Shown here: positions 50,458-64,000 of the stretch, in pieces
Layout of the letters: each line of letters begins with the position of its first letter
How positions within the stretch are numbered: the first letter of the stretch is position 1
DNA from: Dirofilaria immitis
Taxonomy: Eukaryota; Nematoda; Chromadorea; Rhabditida; Onchocercidae
Reading direction: 5' to 3'
DNA length: 64,000 nucleotides
Assembly (NCBI GenBank): GCA_024305405.1
Contig: JAKNDB010000085.1
Span: 992,001-1,056,000 of the forward strand
Program-made: the position numbers and the translations under genes
Notes under the pieces: model-generated
What the model was told of the DNA's origin: nothing
Databases searched by the model: none
What the model saw: only the letters and a program-made list of their open reading frames with translations

Positions 50458-53400
50458 TTATATCATTTTATTTTTTTCTTTTATCCACAGATTTTCTGGT
50501 AACTTTGTTCGCAAGGTTATTGAGAATTCATCATCATAAAGCCCTTGTTCCGGTAACCATGTAGTGGGTAAAAATTCAAATCCTGTTAACAATTCAATAT
50601 CACGTAGTCTAGCCTTATTTTCTGATAAATAGGATAACGGTTCCTGCAAAAATGAAAATTAAGAAAATAAAATATCAAGATAAATGGAAATTTTGAAAAA
50701 AAAAAGAATAATTAATAAACAAAAAGAAAAAATTCATCAGTAAATGGAACCAGAAAATATTTTTCATTTATTATTACTTTGAAATATCAAATGACCCCAA
50801 AATAGATTTAATGTAATTTAATTTTAGTAGACCAGATAAATTGTAAGAAATAATTAAACTAAATCAATTTATTTTCAAAAGAATCATATAAAGAAAAAAA
50901 TAATCAAAATTATGAAATTTTTTCCCACAATTTTGCAAAGAAAAAAATAAGAATTCAAATGATTGAAAACCGATTAATGCAAGTGAATTTGAAAAAAGAT
51001 TTTTTTAATGATTCAATGAATTAAATAAAATCAATGAATTCTTTTATTGAATTTCTATTTTATTTGAAATGTATCACATAAAAGAAAAGTCAAAATTATG
51101 AAATTTTTTCTTGTAATTTACGAAGAAAAATAGCTATCAAAAATTCGTACCAAACAATTGTAATCATTTGGTACATTTGGTAAAATAAATGCTCGTACAT
51201 CTAACGAATTGATTTCTTCACAACGTAATTCATTTTTAACCATAGTGAATCTTTACATCGAAATATTGCACGAAAAATATGACTTGGTGTGAAATTACTG
51301 AAAAATTAAAAATAAATCATTTATCATATCATTGAAATACTCATTTGAATATTTAGATGTTATGAAAAAATATTTGTAATTTTGATACATATAAAATCTA
51401 ACAATATCGGAAATTTGGTAAGTAGTAACTACACTTTTAATCTGCTGATGCTTGAAATATTTTATTCAATGAAAAAACTATTAAGAAAATTATAAAAATT
51501 TTTGTGACAAAATGATAACATTTTAATGAATTTGAATAAATTGCTTAATAAATTTAAAAATAAGAAATTATTTTATATCTAAAAAGTTTTACTAAAAAAA
51601 TATTACTTTTTTGTAGGAAATAAAGAAAAAAACTTGATCTTCAAATACTGATTGAAAATCTTTGGTTTTCTGACGCCGCAATAACGGAAGTATAAAAAAT
51701 AAATTTAATAAAATTGATTATCATGTATCAAAAAAAAGAAAAGTTGACGTTATAAAAATGTAACAACCGTTGTAAATGCAATTCAGGTTGTTCATCATCG
51801 AAATCATAAATTGGCCCACTGATAACTACTATTTCATCAAACAATTCCACATATTTGGATGTTATCATTTCCAAATCAATAAAATGCCCTCAAATTGATT
51901 AGAATTTTTTTAGTCGTAAAATTATATTTAGTAATTATTTTTAGCTTAATGAATTACAATTGATTCCTGCGCCGAAAGAATTTTAATTACGAAAAAACGA
52001 ATTCTATAATTACTGATATTGTAATTTTATTATTAAAATTATTTGATCTTTAAGTTATTCGATGTCAGAATTATTTGATATTACATAATCGTTACTTATA
52101 AAATGTAATCAGAAATATCAAATAGCTACTAAATTAGTTGAAAAATTCCGAATTATTTGTTTTTATGTATGTTTTATGTAAAATATATAAATTGAGAATT
52201 AATTAATTTTGATAAAATATTACGCTGAATCACTGACCTTTCACAAAATCACTATAAAGATTAACTTTTAAATCATTTGTACCTGAAAACTGAAATTCAT
52301 TTGCATGTGTGTACCCATAATAATCATAAATTATTTTACTTAAAATAATCATTGCTAACAACAACTAAGCATCATTTCAATTTTCAAGCTACTTTAAATT
52401 TTTATGCAAACATCTATGCTGTATTAATTATCTAATAATGGATTGAAATTAAATAAGAAATTAGTATTTTGGCGGACTAAGCGAGAAATTGATAATCTGT
52501 GTTTGCCAAGCTGGTTTCTATGGTTGTGGCTTCGTTACATAATATGATATGGGACAAGTAAGACCCATTAATTCGTTCATGCATGTCATGAATTGGATGA
52601 TATGGATTTTAGTTATCTTAAGAGAATCATAATTATCAGCGCTTGTTTTTGAATTAATAAATAATTTTTAATCAGTTTGACAAATAGTAATTTTGAAAAT
52701 GTAAAAATCTGTTTGAAAAGTTAAAGGAAGCAGTAAATGAGCAAATTAAGTAACCTTTACGCTTAAGCTGGTTGGAATCCATTCTGCGGATCCATTTCTT
52801 GATTCAGATTTCGAAACGGATAAAGACGTTGAAATTACACGTTCAATCAGTGCAATAGCAGAATTTGAATCTTTTCTGAAACAAAAAGAAATATTCTTAT
52901 TATTATTATTCTATTCTATATTAAAATGCAAGCATAGAAAATAAAAATTCATCAATGGCAAAATTTAATATGCTAATAATTTATTTAAGAAAAAGACAAT
53001 TGATAAAATGTGGAAAGCAAAAAAATTTCTTCGATATTATTTATATTATGTTGAATAAAATGTTGCATTCCCGAAGTATTAAAAGTATTTCAATTTAAAG
53101 TTTAATAAAAAAAAAGCGTAAATAATAGATACCTTTTGATTAAAACTGATTGAAAAATGCTAGAACAATCCGATAAATAGCACATTTCCTCATTGCCAGA
53201 AATTAAAAGTGATATATCTAGTAAACAGATGTTTATTTCCTAAATCATTTTGCATATAAATTATTGCTAATTGATGATAAACTGATTTTTAGTAAAAAAA
53301 TTTGACTATTACAAATGTTTAGTAACAGGAGAGAGAGAGAGAGAGAGTGTTACTTCGATGCGATCACTAATCGTACATTCCTTCAATGGCTTAGATCTCT

Positions 53401-56400
53401 GCGGTAAATTTATTGGAATATTATCTAAAACACTGTTTAATCTTCCATTTGTACCATTGTTTGGCGGTGATTGACTTAGCTTAATATTTAGCAATGCTGA
53501 AAAATAAATTATTTATTTACATAGGACACTGATGACAACTAAATCTTTATATTACAATTAATCTTTAATTCCTATTATTTAGATAATTGAGTAATTAATT
53601 TAAACAAGCTATGAATATGACGAAATATAGATAAGAATAAAGATCCGAATTAAAATATGTAATCTTAATTTCGAACTTGATTTTTTTAATTTTAATTTTC
53701 GAATTAACCTAGCATCAAATTGAACAATTCGATATTTTGAAATGGTTTCAAGATACGGTTTCGAACAATATTAGGGCCGTATGCATAAAAGATTGTATGC
53801 ATTGGTCGTAAGATAAAATCATAGCCGTGATCATATGTTTTATTATAATCTGCTCCATAATTTCTGCAAAAATTTTTCTTAAATTATATTTGTAAATTAA
53901 AATTTTCATTTCAATTATTTACTATTTCATTTGGAATAAATACTAAAAAATTTGCATATTATTCAGTTTTCATTACTATTTTGCTCATTTACTTTATTTT
54001 TTTGATAGGAAAGAGAAAATTACCACTTTCCCTCTGTCTCTCTCTCTCTCTCAGTTGTATAAATTTTACAAAATAAAAAAAAAAATTTTCAATGGTGAAA
54101 TAAAAAAAAAAAAGAAAAAAAAAAACTAAGTAATCAAAGACATACTCATAAAAGATTGTACCCAGTTGCCCATCTAAGATTATATCACCAATTCGATTTG
54201 ACTTACTGAAATGATAACGCTTCGGAATTCGTTGCTTATCATACACTCGATAGAATGTATGATTTTCACATTTAAGATTTTCCATTGTTTCCATTATTTT
54301 ATCTTAATGAAAAAAAAAAAAATTTACACACATATAATATTGAAATAAATTTTATTTGTCTTTAAGATTATTTGTATGAATCGTGTTTTAGGTTTTAAAA
54401 ATTTCAATTAATAATTGGTTATGTATATAGAAATAAATTATACTCTTAAAATTACGTAAATAAGTTAAAAAAATTTAAAAAAAATGTTTCAGAACGTCAA
54501 AATTTTAATTAATTATTGCTCAATTCTTAATTATTGCAAATTAAATATTATATAAAACAATTTTTGTTTCATATCTTGAAATTTTAATTAATCATTGCTT
54601 ATTTCAAATATTATACAATTGACATTCGATTCTTCAAAACTGCTGTTGTTAATAGACTAGCATCTTATCAAAATGCTACCGCTCAATGCTGTTAACAAAT
54701 TTTACAATTTGTTGACAAAGTACAGAGACATTAAAAAGAAAGACACGAGTAATGGAGAAGCGTAATACTTCATTCTAGCATCTTTCGACGTTTTTGTAAA
54801 GTAATAAAATCAAAAGACAATATCTTTCAAGTTTTCCTTCAATTTGATTATATTTGCATGTTTGATAATTCTATGAATGAAATTAATGTTCGAATTTGAC
54901 CTATAAGTTTTCAACGATTAATAAAAATATAGCAAAATGCATTATGAACAATCAAAATTTGTATATATTTTGATAAATTACAAAACATGAAACAAACTTC
55001 TAATTTTGTTTTAAACAAAAAAAAAAAATTCAATTATTGAATTGAAATGATTAGCCTATTTTCTTTTGACTGTTATTTTTCTAATTCAATTTATAAAAAC
55101 CTTGAAGCTCAAAATTGGTAACATTCGGAAAATATATTTGTCCAACTACACCATTAGCAAATAAAACATGCTGCGTATCAATTATTTTATCAAAATAGAA
55201 TCGATGATGAATTTTTGCATACCTAAAATATTTGATAATTTTTAAAATATTTCGCAATGCAATAAAGACTTGCAACATTAAAAATTTTAATGATATAAGA
55301 AAATTTTGCAATAATGTTGCGAAAGAAATTTGAATTCATATGATCGTAAAATTTAGTAATAATCTAATCAATATATATATGTATCAATTAGATATGCAAT
55401 CACTGCTGTAGTCATTTAAAGCATGACTTTTAACAGTAACATAATCGTATACCGGATATAAATATATCCTAGTAAATCCGGAAACGTAGAATAATAATTC
55501 AAGTTATTTTATTCGTTTCATTCATTTCAATTAACAAGTTACGATTGGAGCAGATGATTATGAAACATTATAAATCTAATTAATTTCAAATTAATTGTAT
55601 GAATTTAAAGAGGACATGCCATGATCAGAAAGTACAATTATATTGACACAATGTAATATTCTCAATTGATGCAATGTATTGAAAAGATAATCCAATATTG
55701 AATCAATTTGTTCTAATTCTTTGGAAATCTTAAAATGGTAGTAATTATCAACCGTTCATTAATCATTTGAAATTTAGAATGCTAAAAATTTTTTTGATAA
55801 CAAATATAAAATATAATTACTTAATAATTTAAAATACTTAATATAATAAGATAGAAAAATCATGTTGATCAGAATTGATCAAAACAATTAAAATTGTTTG
55901 AGAAAAAAAAAAAATGATAAGAAGTATAAACGAACCTGCTCATTATTTTTAAAGTGTACTACGACATCGGGTTGATTAAAATATGCCATTATCAGTAATG
56001 GTCGTATATAAGCAGGCATTTCGAGCCAAGACACGATTTAAAATGAAATTCAAATTTTCAAAATTTTTTTAAAACCAATAACGGTAATTATCATGGCGTG
56101 CTAATAATTACAATCATTCGTGCGAAAAAAATAATAATACTTAAAATCTTAATTATATCAATTTTTCAGCTTTTAAATTTCATTTTTCAACAAATATTCA
56201 TTCATTTATTCTCCTTAAACGATAAAATAAATTTAATAAATTATCTGAAAAAATTTCTTTTTAAAATATTTTTTTCTATCGTTAGGTTATTCTATTTTTA
56301 ATAATCTATTTCGTTATTAATAAACAATTCAACAATATAAAAGATTTTTTTCAACTTGCCCGGTATTTATTATCTAACATTTTCCGATATTCATTAGTTG

Positions 56401-58709
56401 AACTGCTCAAATACATTTATTAATTGAGAAAATTTTACTGTTATTTATCAACTGTTCTGTTTAATTTTGCCGGATATGTGAAACAATTATAAAAATAAGA
56501 AAACCTGATCAATTCTATCACGATACGGCAATAATCGATTATATTTTAAATTATATGTTGGTTGAATACCTGTAATTACAATTATTATATGCAATTCTCG
56601 ACAGCCTTTCTTCTCACCTCTTTCTTATGCTCTCGATTATTTTTTTAACAATGCATTAATCAGTTATGATATTAATTATTGCTAAAATTTTAATTCTTTT
56701 CGAAATTAAAAAATTTTTAAAACTTTAGAAATTGGTGCATAATTAAATAATCAACTAATTCGTAAACTAATTTCTAACAAATTCTTTGACTTTTAGATTT
56801 ATAAAAAAAAAAAAAAAGTCAAGGAAATACAGATACCATTAATCAATGAATCGCATCCAGGCCAAAATAAACAAGCTGTTGCAATATTTTGTTGCTCAAG
56901 TACATTCCAAATCTCGAATTGTTTAATTTTTATAAGAAATTAAACTAAATTAAAAATGAAAAAAACGAAAAAATTAAATTAATTTTAAATATGATAAGGC
57001 AGTTTTATTCGTTTAAAAAAAAGAAAATTTGTTAGAATTTTGAATTGAAATTTTATTATTGAAATTAATGAAAAGCTAAAATTAATTGACATAATAAATC
57101 AAGAAAAAAAATAATAAATCAATAAACAAATAAATAATGTATTTGTTGATTTACTTACCGGTATACCATTATAATATTGTTCATCATGATCACGTCGTAT
57201 ATCAACAAATTTTGCTTTCATCCGACTATCATAAATAATATTATCAGTAATACCATGACTTTCCGGATATAAACCCGTTGCAATTGAATAATGATTTGGA
57301 AATGTTTTTGTTGGATAAGTTCCATACATATACTATAATTTTAATTTTAAATTCATCTCCACTTTCTATGATCAAATTTCATCAAAAATTGATCGTTTTA
57401 TTAAACCTGCTTTAATTAAAAAGAAGGAAAAAAACTTTGCTAATTTTTTTTGGAATTTCAAAAATTTCTTTTAATTTAGATTTTTAAAAACTTCTTTGCC
57501 ATAAAATAATATAAAGCAGAAAAATTAATCTTTTTTTTTTGATTTTGATTTTTATGAATAACACTCATTTCAATAACAATAATATTTTATTTCATTTGAA
57601 AATTGGAAATATATTCTAACTTCAGCAGTTGTGCCACATTTTGCCATTTCTTTTAGCGTTTTAATAGTATGTTTTTTAGTGTAGGATTGTTTAAAACCAT
57701 CGAAACTGATTACTAGTAATGGCTTTGCTGTGAAACTAAAAATATGAATTTATTGAAGAACCAAATAATCGACTAAGTGGGAATAATTATGGAATAGCAT
57801 TATTATCACAACCTTATCCTAAACTGCAAGAAAACAGAGATAAGGCTAAGTGTTAGAAATAATGGAATAAGTTAATTTTTTTTTAATTAAAAAGTCATCA
57901 AATAGTATATTATCTGAATTAATAGATGTAAAAAGAATTTACGAAAAAACCTTAGAAAATCATTTTGTTCATACAATTACAATTAGACACAATGAATTCA
58001 TTGTCAAATAAGTCAATAAGAATTAGTTTAAGCTGTGAATGAAAAACAAATAAGTAATTCTTTGCTTTAAAATCTATTTATCACAATTTAATTTTGATTT
58101 TTATTAAAAATTATAGAAAAAAATTGTATAAAAATTCAAAACATACTTATCTTTATGGCATTCTATTTTGCAACCTTCATTAACCCATGAACTTCCGCTT
58201 CCCTAAAATTTATTCTTAGGAGAAAGCAAAAACAAAAATACGTATTAAAATGATGCTTACCAATTTTTATTAATTATTGAGATTAAATTTAATGTTACTT
58301 TCAATTATCAATAATTTATAAACATCAAAATTGCATTATTTTGTTCAAAAATAATTATTACCAAAATATTTAATTGTATCCAAAAAATTGTACCATTATA
58401 ATATTCATTTGAATTAGATTTTTTCTAAGAAAATCATAAAGATTAATGATTATAATATTGTGAAAGAATTATTTATCACTAAATTAAATTAATTTCAATT
58501 ATTATTAAGTTCAACTAATTCTAATTAATAGTATTAATTAAAAAAATTTTTTTCTCAGCAAAAATAAAAAAACTTGCATCATCAATTTCTTGTCCTGGCG
58601 AAAAAATAATCGCTAGGCTAAGACCAATTATAATTAATAATAAAATAATACCAAATACTGGAAATTTCCGTCTCTCAAAATAATAATTTTCTCGAAATTC
58701 CGTTTCCAT
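50458..58709 (-). CDS. Ectonucleotide pyrophosphatase/phosphodiesterase (ENPP family), type II membrane protein
   Basis: Seventeen exons: 58574-58709, 58147-58202, 57621-57735, 57159-57332, 56837-56912, 56505-56569, 55936-56037, 55616-55728, 55101-55222, 54146-54302, 53709-53863, 53354-53496, 52755-52875, 52238-52282, 51768-51888, 51151-51297 and 50458-50643. A short cytosolic tail and one transmembrane helix in exon 1 are followed by the phosphodiesterase domain with all metal ligands: I-S-F-D-G-F, the nucleophile in [20 protein letters not shown] and D-H-G-Y-D-F. P-P-N-N-G-T and the nuclease-like part ([24 protein letters not shown]) follow. It would hydrolyse extracellular nucleotides or lysolipids. 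Oddities are a one-base loss at T run 51233-51237, phase mismatches at the exon 1/2 and 12/13/14 joins, and no AG before exon 7. Confidence 0.92.
53330..53348. repeat. (GA)n tract beside ENPP exon 12
   Basis: GAGAGA run just below the donor of exon 12. Similar (CT)n and (GA)n runs occur at 54034-54053 and 59272-59303. Confidence 0.9.
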
Positions 58710-61130
58710 ACCTACGGAAATATTATTTTGATACTTTAAAAGTAATAGAAATTTTTCCAATAATTGCAATCTTCGAATGAAATGACTGATTCATTCAGTC
58801 ATTTCACAAAAAAAAAAAAGAAAAAAGAAACGAAATTGTTCCGTCACTTTTTAAAAATAATAAATTATCAGAATGAAAATGAAGAAATATTCATTTCTCT
58901 TTTATAGCATTTATTTGTCGGATAAATTTCTTCGAACGAACAATTTTAATTTATTTAAATAAATAAGTTCAAAAAAAAAAACAAAAAGCAATTAGTAAGG
59001 CTAATAATGCAAAAGAATAGAATTTATAAAAAGCAAGTGTCAAATAATCATTTTATCATTTAATTTTAGCCAATTTTTGGTATTTTCATAAAAATTGGAT
59101 ATGTTTTTAAGAGAAATAAAATTTTTAAAATGAAATTTATAAAATTTTCCACTCTTAATTCAAATTAATTATTTCATTTCTTTTCTTCGTTTTAATATTC
59201 TAAAAAAAAAAAAAGGTGCATTACCTTCTAAAGTTTCATCAACTGATAAATTAAAAATGGAGAAAAGAAAGGAAGGAGAGAGATAGAGAGAGAGAGAGAG
59301 AGAAAGAAAGGGCAAGAGAAAATGAAAGAGAACTATTTTTCCTTTATTTTAATATTTATTTTTTACCTAATTTAAATTAATTGAATGAATACTATTTATA
59401 ATTTAAACAAATCATTAGTATTTAAATATTATCAATAATTAATTCATTGATTTATCATATAATTCTAGTAACAAATAAAAGTAAATAATATTTAAAATAT
59501 TCACATAAACCTTTGCTCCTACCATTGTTTCAATTATTATCATTTTCTTTTAACTTATTTTTCTTTTTATATTTCAAAATTTCTATTTATTGATCATTAT
59601 CTACGTCATTTACTTAATTATTTATTTTAATTTATGATATAATTATATTTCATTTTTAAAGAACATTTTAAATTTTCCATTTGCACTTTTTATTTTTATT
59701 CTCAATTGTTATTAATCAATTTGCAATGATTACTAAAACGTAAGCAAGTAATCAGTTATCATTAATCAGTCTTATAATTATTACACATCAAATACAATCA
59801 ATTGATTTGCATTAACTTATTAAATATTTCATAATAATAATAATGAAAACCTTCATTTCTGATCGATATTGGTAAATTTCTTCCCAATTCATTCATCATT
59901 ATATTTTCATCGATATCCAATAATAATAAACGATGTTGCATAGTGGAATTGAAATTGAATGATAATAAGAATTAATGATTATAAATAAGTACAATATACC
60001 AAGAAAATATGTGATAATTGATAACCGGAATAAGACTAAATTATCAATCAAATTATTATTATGAATGTTTCAAATTATCGCTTCAATTGATTCAATAATT
60101 TTTCAAATATTTTCAAGAAAAATTCTTCCACCTTCTCAACAATTTGCTATTTGAAACAAATGAGCAAACACAAATATATTTTGAATAATATAAAATTACT
60201 GATAAATACGTAAACAATAATTTCTAAATAAATATTACTTATAAATAGATAAACAATATTTATATGTATAAATAAATAAATTAATAAAAATTTCTATGCT
60301 TAATTAACATTCATCAAATAAGTTTATACGAATAGCTATTTTTCAATTTCTTAATTGTAGCATAGGCTATTTTAGAATTATCTTAAAATTTGAAATAATT
60401 ACTTTCAAGCAAAAAATTAAATATTTCCTTTTTCCATTATCATTTCATTTTTTTGTCAGCGTTGTCGTTTCTCAATTATTTTTTTTTTTTTTTGTTAATT
60501 TCCTTTTGACCTTTTTTTCTTTTTGAACCTGTTTACAATTGTTTACAATTGCTTATTCATTTTCCCCATTTCGATAACATATATTACAAAACGATGTACG
60601 GCGATAAATTTTGAGAGAAATAAATGATTAAGAATAAAAACTATTCAATGAAAACAAGTTTTCTAATTAAAAAAAAAAAAAAAATGAGAGAGAAATTCTT
60701 TGAACAATTATTTGCTTTTTTTTTTCATAGAACTCTAATATCAAAATAATATTGTTTATCCGACTGATGAAACTTTTTTGAAATAAACAAAAAAATTCCG
60801 ACTGATGAAACTTTTTTTTGAAATAAATAAAAAAAAATAAAGAAATGAAAGAAAGCGAGAGGAATAAGATAATTTTAATCAAAAATCATTGTGAAATGAT
60901 GGCGCAAAAATTAATTGATATTTGCTATTCTTCCGATGAAAAAAAAGAAAAAAATTAATTAATTGAAATGAAATGAGTTGACTGAGCAAAAATAATTTCA
61001 TTTCTCTGTTAAAATGCAACTAGCTTGTCATATCTTTTCACAAAATAAATCATTAATTAGTATTTTCGAAATGAATACTGAAACAATAACAACAATACAA
61101 CAATAACTACAGCAACAACAACGACAACAG

Positions 61131-61163
<33 letters not shown>

Positions 61164-61517
61164 TAACAACAATCATAATAAATTGAGATGAGTGGATAAA
61201 TAATTGTTAAATGATTGTGATATAATTAATAAAATGATTAGAGAAGATTATGATATGATTAATAAAATAATTCCTTATTTCAAATCAAAATTCCTATATT
61301 TAAATTTAATCGATTATCTTTTACTAATACAAATTTCGTTTTAAATATCTAAATCTCATTTCTTTGATATAATTCTTTTGTGATGAAATAATTTTAGATG
61401 CATAATACTTTTTATCTTCTCCGAAATACGATTTATAATATTCAAATTTCTTAAGTAAAATGATAAAATTAGAATATGACAAAAAAAAGAAAACGGTGCA
61501 AAAAGTATCCTTACAAC
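58710..61517. other. Intergenic stretch upstream of ENPP
   Basis: Contains a GA tract (59272-59303), a near-repeat of about 35 bp beginning CCGACTGATGAAACTTTTTT (60760 and 60798) and a CAA/CAG tract (about 61086-61165). No exon was recognised. In particular, no continuation of the phosphatase exon at 61518 was found. The ENPP ATG lies two bases after an acceptor-like CCGTAG, so a trans-spliced leader or a 5' exon is possible. Confidence 0.5.
61128..61163. repeat. (CAG)n tract in a CAA/CAG-rich stretch
   Basis: About ten CAG/GCA units flanked by CAA-rich sequence. It could encode poly-Gln or poly-Ser in some frames, but no gene supports that. Confidence 0.9.
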
Positions 61518-61668
61518 CAATACCAGCCGAGCAATGTACAAGAATTTTTCCTTTTCTTGGATTGTTTTTAATTTCATAATTAGAGCAATTAATGGTGGGT
61601 GAATCGGAACGTGGTGATGAACGATCTGGCCAACTAGACCATCTCTAGTGATATACCTGATGCTTATC
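61518..61668 (-). pseudogene. Isolated protein tyrosine phosphatase exon (WPD loop to P-loop)
   Basis: The minus strand encodes the WPD loop R-W-S-S-W-P-D-R-S-S-P, then about 25 residues, then I-L-V-H-C-S-A-G-I-G, the catalytic Cys loop of classical tyrosine phosphatases, ending at a donor (G, GTTGTAAGG) exactly where the Arg of the H-C-S-x-G-x-G-R motif should follow in the next exon. Upstream, V-Y-H precedes the loop with TAG at 61645-61647 in the frame. That TAG could instead be an acceptor, making the exon 61518-61644. I found neither the exon carrying the catalytic Arg nor earlier domain exons, so this may be a relic or a gene whose other exons I missed. Confidence 0.6.
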
Positions 61669-63497
61669 AACTCTTAAACAATTAATCATAAAATTCATTC
61701 CAATTAATAACGTTAAAACAATTTACAATAATTTAATATTAAATTTTTTTAAATATCTAAATTTCATTTCTTTAGTGTTATTATTTTATGACAAAATAAT
61801 TTTAGATGCATACTTTTTAACTTATCCAGAAATATGATATCCAAATTTCTTGAGTAAAATAGGTAAAACTGAAGTGTGCCAAAAGAGTGAAAAGACACGA
61901 AAACAAAAACAATAGATAATATTCAGGTTTGTTATTCTAGAACTGCTAAATTACGATTCGACGATTTGTTTTCTTGGTCCCTAAGCAATTTACTGTTTCG
62001 GTTTAAAATACTTTTTGTGATAAATAGGGGCTAAAATATAATGTTTTCATAATTACATATACTGAATAAGAAAATTATTTATTAGCAATAAATAAATCAT
62101 TAAAAATTAATTATTTTAGTAAACTATTAACTTCGTACGTACATATTAATTATATCGACAAACTATTAATTGTATAAGCAAATTATCGTGTATTTAATGC
62201 TTTTATTTCATTATACTAGTAATCTATTTCCGATTTTAAAATCGTTTTGAAAGGGAAAAAGTCCACTTTGAATAAAAATATTTTTGTCGTAAAATTGTAA
62301 GTTTTACAAAATTGTTATCTTACCTACAAAAAATAATGAATTATTTAATTTTAATGATTCACATGAAATATACATATTCAACTAGACCAAAGCAAAAATC
62401 ATTTGGATTAAAAAATACTTCATTAATTATCTATTCAAAAATTCAGAAAAAATAATTAAATTTTGGAATTCGAATAAAAGAAAAAATTGATAAGTATTTG
62501 TAAATGATTTTATCATAGATAGAAATTATTCGGATAAATCAGTAGAACTCAATTACTCGATATAAATTAGAAAAGAATGCAATCATTTTGAGTACAACAT
62601 CTTACAAAAATAATCCGAATGAAACTTAAATTTTTAACTTCTTTTTTTCTATAAAAATGAAATGAAAATATGAACAAACGAATGAAATCTAATATTATGA
62701 AGATTTGGGGCCATCAAATTTTATGACTTGCCTGATCTTAGTATTCATTTGAAAGATAAACAATCGCTGTATCTTTAGCGAATGTTGATGATAAATGATG
62801 AATTGTAAATTCATCGTAATTTAGTGAACAATTTAGTGTAAACAAGTAGTGTTTAAATGTAAACAAGATTATATTATATACAAACATAGTTATTCAAATA
62901 GAAATTGTAAAATAAAAAAATGCAATTTTCAATTTTCTAATATAATTTTATTTTAATCTTAAAATAAGACAAATTTATTGAATTTTAATTTCAATAAATA
63001 AAATAAATGCTTAAGAATTTTTCAAAAACACTTTTTTTTAATTAATTACCAATTAATTCTAAGTTATCAAACGAATTCGCAAGTCTAATACTGATAACGA
63101 ATGCAAGATAATAAAATAATTTTTATTCAAAATAATCACATATTCATTAGGCTGGATTAATTAATCTTCAATTTAATGAATTATTTCTAAATCTGCTTAT
63201 TATTAAATGAAATTGAAAGAAGGTAAAATTTCTAATATGACCATTCAAGCTCACAATTGACCAATGACAATGTATTGATCCAAGTGATAATTGAGAGTAA
63301 CGATTAGGATTGATCAAACTGAATAATTATTTAAGGAAACGATTTATTTAAAATATTAATATCTTATATAATTTATCTTCATATTTTTCATTTATAGCTT
63401 CTTATGTTTGTTAAATGTGATTATAATATTTATGATGTAGTAGAATTACACGTATTATGACAAATATATTATCAGAAAAACTTTGTTGCAATCTTTA
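61669..63497. other. Stretch with no assigned gene
   Basis: May hold introns or lost exons of the phosphatase. Short minus-strand frames with coding-like composition occur near 61945-62005 and 62745-62820 but carry no recognisable motif. Confidence 0.4.
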
Positions 63498-64000
63498 TCA
63501 TTTGAAAGATAAGCGCTGTTGGATACGTTCTTCTACAGGACAAAGATCATTATTATCATCTAAACATAACATTCATTTTAATTAAGAAATTATCTTAAAT
63601 AATAATAATAATGCAATCTATTTTCATTACATTGTAATCATTTGAGAAAAAGTTTTAAGAAAATAAAATAATACTGAAAGATTGAAAGATTCGATAAACA
63701 ATAAACTAACTAAAATGCTTAATATTTTTATTATTTTTCATTAATTATATCAAGTACAAGGAAAACTTTTTATTGATCATTTTGCTAATTTATCGAATTT
63801 CTTTAATCAAAATTAAAATATTTCATTTTTATTTTCCAACAAAATAAAATTGTCATAAATATAACTTTTTTATTATATTAATAATTAGAATTTCTGAATA
63901 TTAAACCAAATGCATTTAAAATATAAAGCTCGGGTAGAAAACAAAAGAAATGATTACGTCCGTAATATATTAAACCGTTGCTCAGTGGGCGTAAAGTGAT
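63498..64000 (-). CDS. 3' end of a gene running off the window, possibly laminin-G type
   Basis: Two exons, 63958-64000 (continuing beyond the window) and 63498-63559, join in phase 1 with a clear donor and a TTATGTTTAG acceptor. They read I-T-L-R-P-L-S-N-G-L-I-Y-Y-G, then H-D-N-N-D-L-C-P-V-E-E-R, and stop at TGA. The N-G-L-I-Y-Y-G strand resembles laminin-G domains of matrix or adhesion proteins, but too little is present to be sure. Confidence 0.4.

Noticed and set aside
61945..62005. Frame resembling the N-terminal block of a tyrosine phosphatase
   Set aside because: Only a few residues agree, key aromatic positions are missing, and it stops at once; too weak to link with the exon at 61518.

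Overview
This looks like nuclear DNA of a nematode. The base composition is very A/T-rich. Genes are made of short exons separated by longer introns with T-rich acceptors ending in CAG or TAG. Several protein families are eukaryotic, and the one full-length mobile element is a BEL/Pao LTR retrotransposon of the kind found in nematodes. A filarial or other spirurid worm fits best, but that is inference from composition and gene style. No bacterial, CRISPR or organellar features were seen, and I recognised no tRNA or rRNA gene.

Layout. 1-8184: a minus-strand BEL/Pao element with two near-identical LTRs, a 5-bp target duplication, gag, protease, RT/RNase H, integrase and an envelope-like gene; its reading frames are broken. 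9779-12129: a minus-strand protein kinase gene with several altered catalytic residues. 12130-19866: no recognised gene, but an imperfect tandem duplication carrying a short membrane-peptide frame. 19867-22305: an intact five-exon gene resembling the phospholipid scramblase family. 22306-28901: gene-poor DNA with long (AAT)n and (CTA)n/(TGC)n tracts. 28902-29033: a small Cys-containing exon. 31449-34865: a plus-strand SAP30BP (HCNGP) homologue with several frame breaks. 35207-35708: a two-exon NAA38/LSMD1 gene (NatC subunit), convergent with SAP30BP. 37595-41900: a mitotic cyclin with a perfect destruction box. 42941-48629: a multi-exon minus-strand gene I could not identify. 50458-58709: a 17-exon ectonucleotide pyrophosphatase/phosphodiesterase (ENPP). 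61518-61668: an isolated protein tyrosine phosphatase exon. 63498-64000: the 3' end of another minus-strand gene, possibly a laminin-G protein.

The host genes are unrelated single-copy eukaryotic genes and form no pathway. Apart from SAP30BP they are nearly all on the minus strand. The most striking window-wide pattern is that conserved exons repeatedly lose frame by one base at short runs of A, T or C. This occurs in the kinase, SAP30BP, cyclin, ENPP and unidentified genes, in the retroelement, and between the two LTRs. I read this mainly as homopolymer-length error in the assembly rather than as a cluster of pseudogenes. A few in-frame stop codons in SAP30BP, the unidentified gene and the PTP exon are not explained that way.
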